From NCBI GenBank assembly GCA_910585665.1, contig CAJUFI010000062.1:1-26102 (forward strand): a stretch of DNA of 26,102 nucleotides. The letters are read 5' to 3'. The first letter of the stretch is position 1. Each line of letters begins with the position of its first letter. The position numbers and the translations under genes were made by a program. Positions 23,346 through 26,102 of this stretch are shown here, in pieces. This stretch comes from an uncultured Acetatifactor sp. GTDB taxonomy: Bacteria > Bacillota > Clostridia > Lachnospirales > Lachnospiraceae. The notes below the pieces were generated by a model. The model searched no databases and was not told the DNA's origin. It saw only the letters and a list, made by a program, of their open reading frames with translations.

Positions 23346-24992
23346 ATGACCATCAAATGGAAGAAAGACATTCCATGGAAGAAGGACATTCCATGGAAGA
23401 AGGACATTCCATGGAAGAAAACCGTATACAGGGACTGCAGGAAAGCCATGCTCCCGGCCCTGGTCTTCGGGGTGGCGGGGGATGCCATCGGCGAGCTGCT
23501 GGCAGTGTACATGGCGGTGACGCTGGGGCATTTTGCGGATGCCGTCTTTCGCCTTGACCGGGATGCCGGGCTTGAGAACGCGGGGGAACTGGCGCTGTGC
23601 CTGTTGGCCGCCCTGGTGATTGTCCCGGCTTTCGGCCTGGTCAGCGAGCTGCTGCATTTTTCCAATTCCCTGAAGCATGACCGGTTCGTGCTTGCCAGGT
23701 ATCTGGACAAGACTTATCTGGAAGGAACCGGATTTACCGCCGGGGAAGCCCAGTACCGTCTGGAGCAGGATCCCATCGATCTGCGCTGCAGCTGGCTGGA
23801 GATGGCGAGAAAATGTGTCGTCCTGGCGCTGCTCCTTCCCTATGTGGTCTACCTGGCGGTGGGCATCCATGCCCTGTATGCCTTCCTGGCCGCCGGGGTC
23901 TCGGCGCTGAAATTCTGCGTCCCTGTGGCTGTCAGAAAGCTGGAGGGAAAGTATGACCGCCAGGAGAGGGAGTACAGGACACAGGTGCGTGCCTACGAGA
24001 CAGAAATGACGCGCAACCCCTGTGCCGCCAGGCTGTATGGACTCTTCGGGGCTTTTCTGGAACGGTTCGACCGATGCTTCGAGAGCTACTATCGGCATAC
24101 GCTGCGGGGAAGCACAGCATGTTCCGTCACCGCGGAGAGCATCCTTTCCTTCCTGGACACCTTCAGTCTGCTGCTCCTTTTGTTCGCCGGGACAGCCTTC
24201 ATGACAGAGGGGCGGATCACGCCGGGGGACGTGGTGTCCATGGTGGCATTTTTCCCAATCTGGAACGGTTTTATCGGGCACATGGGATTCCTTCTGCGCC
24301 AAAAGCCCATACTGGACAATCAGGCGGAGCGCGTAGCAGTGCTGTACAGGGGCGCGGAAGACCTTTCGGGCAAGGATGCCGGAGCGGTGACGGAAATCCG
24401 TGCGGAGGGCCTTTCTTTCTCCTACGGGGACAAAAAGGCCATTGACGGGCTGTGTTTCTCCATCAGACAGGGGGACAAGGCGGCCATATGCGGCAGAAAC
24501 GGCAGCGGGAAGTCCACTCTGGTGAAGATACTGGGCGGGGCGCTGCGGGAATACCAGGGCAGCATCCGCCTTGGCGGGGAGGAGCTTCGGGAAATCTCCC
24601 CGGAAAGCTGGCGCAGACAGCTGGCTTTCGTGGAGCAGGATCCCTATCTGTTCGGCGGCACCATACGGCAGAATGTCCATCTGGGGAATCCGGCGGCGGA
24701 CAGCCAACAGGTGGAGACAGTCATGGCGGAACTGGGCATCGGCTATCTTGCCGACAGGGAGGTCTCTCTGATTGGGGACACCCTGTCCGGCGGGGAGAGA
24801 CAGCGGGTGTCCCTGGCCAGGGCCCTGCTGAAGGACACGCCTTTCCTGATATTCGATGAACCAAGCAACAACCTGGACGAAAAAACTGTGGAATGGCTCC
24901 GGGGCTATATAGCAAAGTCATCGAAGACCATCCTCTATATCTCCCACGACCCTGACTTAATAAAAGTCGCCGACAAAAAAATAACACTATAG
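23346..24992 (+). CDS. ABC exporter half-transporter, second gene of plus-strand pair, with N-terminal hexapeptide repeats
   Basis: 548 aa. Residues 5-25 are a tandem W-K-K-D-I-P repeat, then the membrane domain (about 30-325) and ATPase (about 348-545), with Walker A GRNGSGKST (383-391), signature LSGGE (480-484), Walker B FLIFDE (500-505) and H534. The ATG at 23346 has AAAGGAG 11 nt upstream, inside the end of the previous gene. All catalytic motifs are intact. The basic/aromatic repeats precede the first helix and would lie at the cytoplasmic membrane face. They look like recent repeat expansion and need not be functional. Confidence 0.88.
   Translation: MTIKWKKDIPWKKDIPWKKDIPWKKTVYRDCRKAMLPALVFGVAGDAIGELLAVYMAVTLGHFADAVFRLDRDAGLENAGELALCLLAALVIVPAFGLVSELLHFSNSLKHDRFVLARYLDKTYLEGTGFTAGEAQYRLEQDPIDLRCSWLEMARKCVVLALLLPYVVYLAVGIHALYAFLAAGVSALKFCVPVAVRKLEGKYDRQEREYRTQVRAYETEMTRNPCAARLYGLFGAFLERFDRCFESYYRHTLRGSTACSVTAESILSFLDTFSLLLLLFAGTAFMTEGRITPGDVVSMVAFFPIWNGFIGHMGFLLRQKPILDNQAERVAVLYRGAEDLSGKDAGAVTEIRAEGLSFSYGDKKAIDGLCFSIRQGDKAAICGRNGSGKSTLVKILGGALREYQGSIRLGGEELREISPESWRRQLAFVEQDPYLFGGTIRQNVHLGNPAADSQQVETVMAELGIGYLADREVSLIGDTLSGGERQRVSLARALLKDTPFLIFDEPSNNLDEKTVEWLRGYIAKSSKTILYISHDPDLIKVADKKITL
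23358..23420 (+). repeat. 18-bp in-frame tandem repeat (about 3.5 units)
   Basis: Units TGGAAGAA[AG]GACATTCCA at 23358, 23376 and 23394, and a partial one at 23412. Each 18-bp unit is six codons, so copy number can change without frameshift. Each junction forms the palindrome TTCCATGGAA. It encodes the N-terminal WKKDIP repeats of the ABC protein. Confidence 0.9.
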
Positions 24993-25015
24993 CCCCATCA
25001 GCAAAAACGAAATCC

Positions 25016-25149
25016 GCGGGGCAGACGCGGAACTATAAACAGCGTCTGACCCGCTCGGTACCCCAGAGGATTTGCGGACGCATCCCTTCCGCGGACGAAA
25101 ATTCTCTGCTATGCCTGGGTACCGGGCGGGGCAGACGCGGAACTATAAA
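25016..25149 (+). repeat. 24-bp direct repeat, 110 bp apart, upstream of the second XRE gene, with a hairpin
   Basis: The same 24 bases (core GGCAGACGCGGAACTATAAA) occur at 25016-25039 and 25126-25149. The first copy also pairs with GCGTCTGACCCGC (25043-25055) to form a 12-bp stem with one mismatch, which may end ABC transcription although no U-run follows. The second copy lies 14 bp before the XRE ATG, directly before its ribosome site. Candidate autoregulatory sites or a tandem-duplicated leader. Confidence 0.7.
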
Positions 25150-25163
25150 TAGGAGGAAGTAAA

Positions 25164-25988
25164 ATGGAATTGACAATAGGAAAGAAAATCAGAACTCTGC
25201 GAAGACAGAAGAATATCTCCCAGGAAGTCCTGGCGCAATACTTAGGGGTATCCTTCCAGGCAGTCAGCAAATGGGAAAGCGGCTCCACGATGCCGGACAT
25301 CACCCTGATACCGTCCATCGCATCCTTTTTTGAAGTGTCCATAGATGAACTGTTCGACTTCAACTACTATGAAATAGACAAAAAAGTACGGGAAATCGTA
25401 GATGCATCCTATCCCTACCGCAGTATCGACGATGCAAAATGCGAAGAAATCTTGCGGGAAGGGCTGAAAAAATATCCCGGCAATGACATCCTGTTGAATT
25501 GCCTGATTTATTCCATCCCGGTGCCTGAGCGCAGCGATGAAGTCATCACCATATGCAAATCCCTCATAGAAGGGACGAAGGACGATGAAGTAAAATACGA
25601 TGCCTGTCGAATCCTGGCCGGAACCTATAAGGCAATCGGCGAGTACGGCCTTGCCAGGGACGCCATTGAGCAGATTCCAGAAATCTACTTCACCAAGCTG
25701 GAGCTGGCAGCCGCCCTGTTAGAGGGAGAGGAGAAATTCCAGGCAGCCGAAAAGCAGAAAGTATTGTCCGTGGGCAGCCTGGTGGATATGTTGGAATGCC
25801 TTGCCGACTATTATCAGGAAACAGGCGAGAACGAGAAAGCAAAAATACAGCTTACCATCGCCGCAAAAGTGCTTGCGGCATTCCAGGATGATTTCCTGAC
25901 CAAATGGATGCGCTATACAATTTATGAGGACAAAAAAGAAGACCTGGACAGGATAGAAGAACGGTTGCGGAATCTTAATAACGTCTGA
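25164..25988 (+). CDS. XRE-family regulator with TPR-like C-terminal domain
   Basis: 274 aa. HTH at 5-62 (GKKIRTLRRQKNISQEVLAQ, then LGVSFQAVSKWESGSTMPDI). The remaining 200 residues are helical TPR-like (YDACRILAGTYKAIGEYGLA, LECLADYYQETGENEKAKIQ). The ATG has AGGAGG 7 nt upstream. It has the same architecture as the regulator at 669..1733 but the two are clearly different proteins, and this one has host-like composition. It follows the ABC pair by 171 bp and could regulate it; the direct repeats before it are candidate operators. It ends at a strong terminator. Confidence 0.88.
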   Translation: MELTIGKKIRTLRRQKNISQEVLAQYLGVSFQAVSKWESGSTMPDITLIPSIASFFEVSIDELFDFNYYEIDKKVREIVDASYPYRSIDDAKCEEILREGLKKYPGNDILLNCLIYSIPVPERSDEVITICKSLIEGTKDDEVKYDACRILAGTYKAIGEYGLARDAIEQIPEIYFTKLELAAALLEGEEKFQAAEKQKVLSVGSLVDMLECLADYYQETGENEKAKIQLTIAAKVLAAFQDDFLTKWMRYTIYEDKKEDLDRIEERLRNLNNV

Positions 25989-26054
25989 ATTATATCCTTA
26001 TTTTGACTGTCCATAAAAGTCAGACGGGGGAACCCCTGCCCTCTGATATCCTTG

Positions 26055-26093
26055 CGGAAAAAGCGGCTGCCCTATCGGAAGCCGCTTTTTCCG
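26055..26093 (+). terminator. Rho-independent terminator after the XRE gene
   Basis: CGGAAAAAGCGGCT (26055-26068) pairs perfectly with AGCCGCTTTTTCCG (26080-26093), a 14-bp stem with an 11-nt loop. The T-run is inside the 3' arm, so it can work in both directions. Confidence 0.88.
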
Positions 26094-26102
26094 ATTCCAA
26101 GG

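Noticed and set aside
25057..25123. GGTACC pair upstream of the XRE gene as the same operator as at the MarR promoter
   Set aside because: Only the 6-bp core matches, without the AAA/TTT flanks. GGTACC also occurs by chance inside genes (for example near 3040, 4590 and 15059).

Overview
The window looks like chromosome of a Gram-positive anaerobe of the class Clostridia, most likely a Lachnospiraceae-type gut bacterium. This is inferred from strong AGGAGG-type ribosome sites, sigma-A-like promoters, GC-rich coding sequence, and the families present: paired ABC exporters, LytTR/GHKL two-component system, BlaI/M56, XRE-TPR regulators and a Cys-type sulfatase. No rRNA, tRNA or CRISPR array was seen. 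The species cannot be named from the sequence.

Layout. 1-1.9 kb is an AT-rich island: an XRE-TPR regulator, a Cys-rich KTR protein and the tail of a tyrosine integrase, which together look like the worn end of an integrative element. 1.95-3.4 kb holds BlaI and a damaged M56 (BlaR1-like) sensor. 3.5-9.1 kb is a minus-strand module: LytTR response regulator, short GHKL kinase, then two full-length ABC exporter half-transporters. A direct-repeat site matching the LytTR consensus precedes the exporter pair. 9.4-12.4 kb carries a sulfatase and a divergent DUF1266 lipoprotein. 12.6-16.9 kb is a graveyard: a C45 acyltransferase/amidase cut by a repeat, fragments of a response regulator, ABC ATPase and permease of a bacitracin-resistance-like locus, a frameshifted CLC (fluoride-type) transporter, and a nuclease/transposase-like fragment. 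16.9-18.3 kb is an AAA/DUF234 ATPase. 18.4-21.1 kb is a MarR regulator with a His-rich tail followed by two internally deleted ABC exporter genes. 21.7-25.0 kb is another, intact ABC pair on the plus strand, then a second XRE-TPR regulator and a terminator.

Main finding. Five complete copies and one partial copy of an exactly 100-bp palindromic element occur in the window, each complete copy flanked by TTA on both sides. In two cases (C45 gene and ABC ATPase gene), removing the element plus one TTA restores a continuous protein frame, so these are genuine insertions with a 3-bp TTA duplication (or TTA target) and not ancestral spacers. The copies fall into two sequence types that differ by a compensatory change in the stem while keeping the same 3-nt internal mismatch. 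That argues that the folded hairpin is what the mobilising enzyme recognises. No transposase for it is present here.

The wider theme is reductive decay of transport and antimicrobial-resistance loci by small deletions, some with plausible microhomology, alongside intact ABC/two-component modules with readable regulatory sites.
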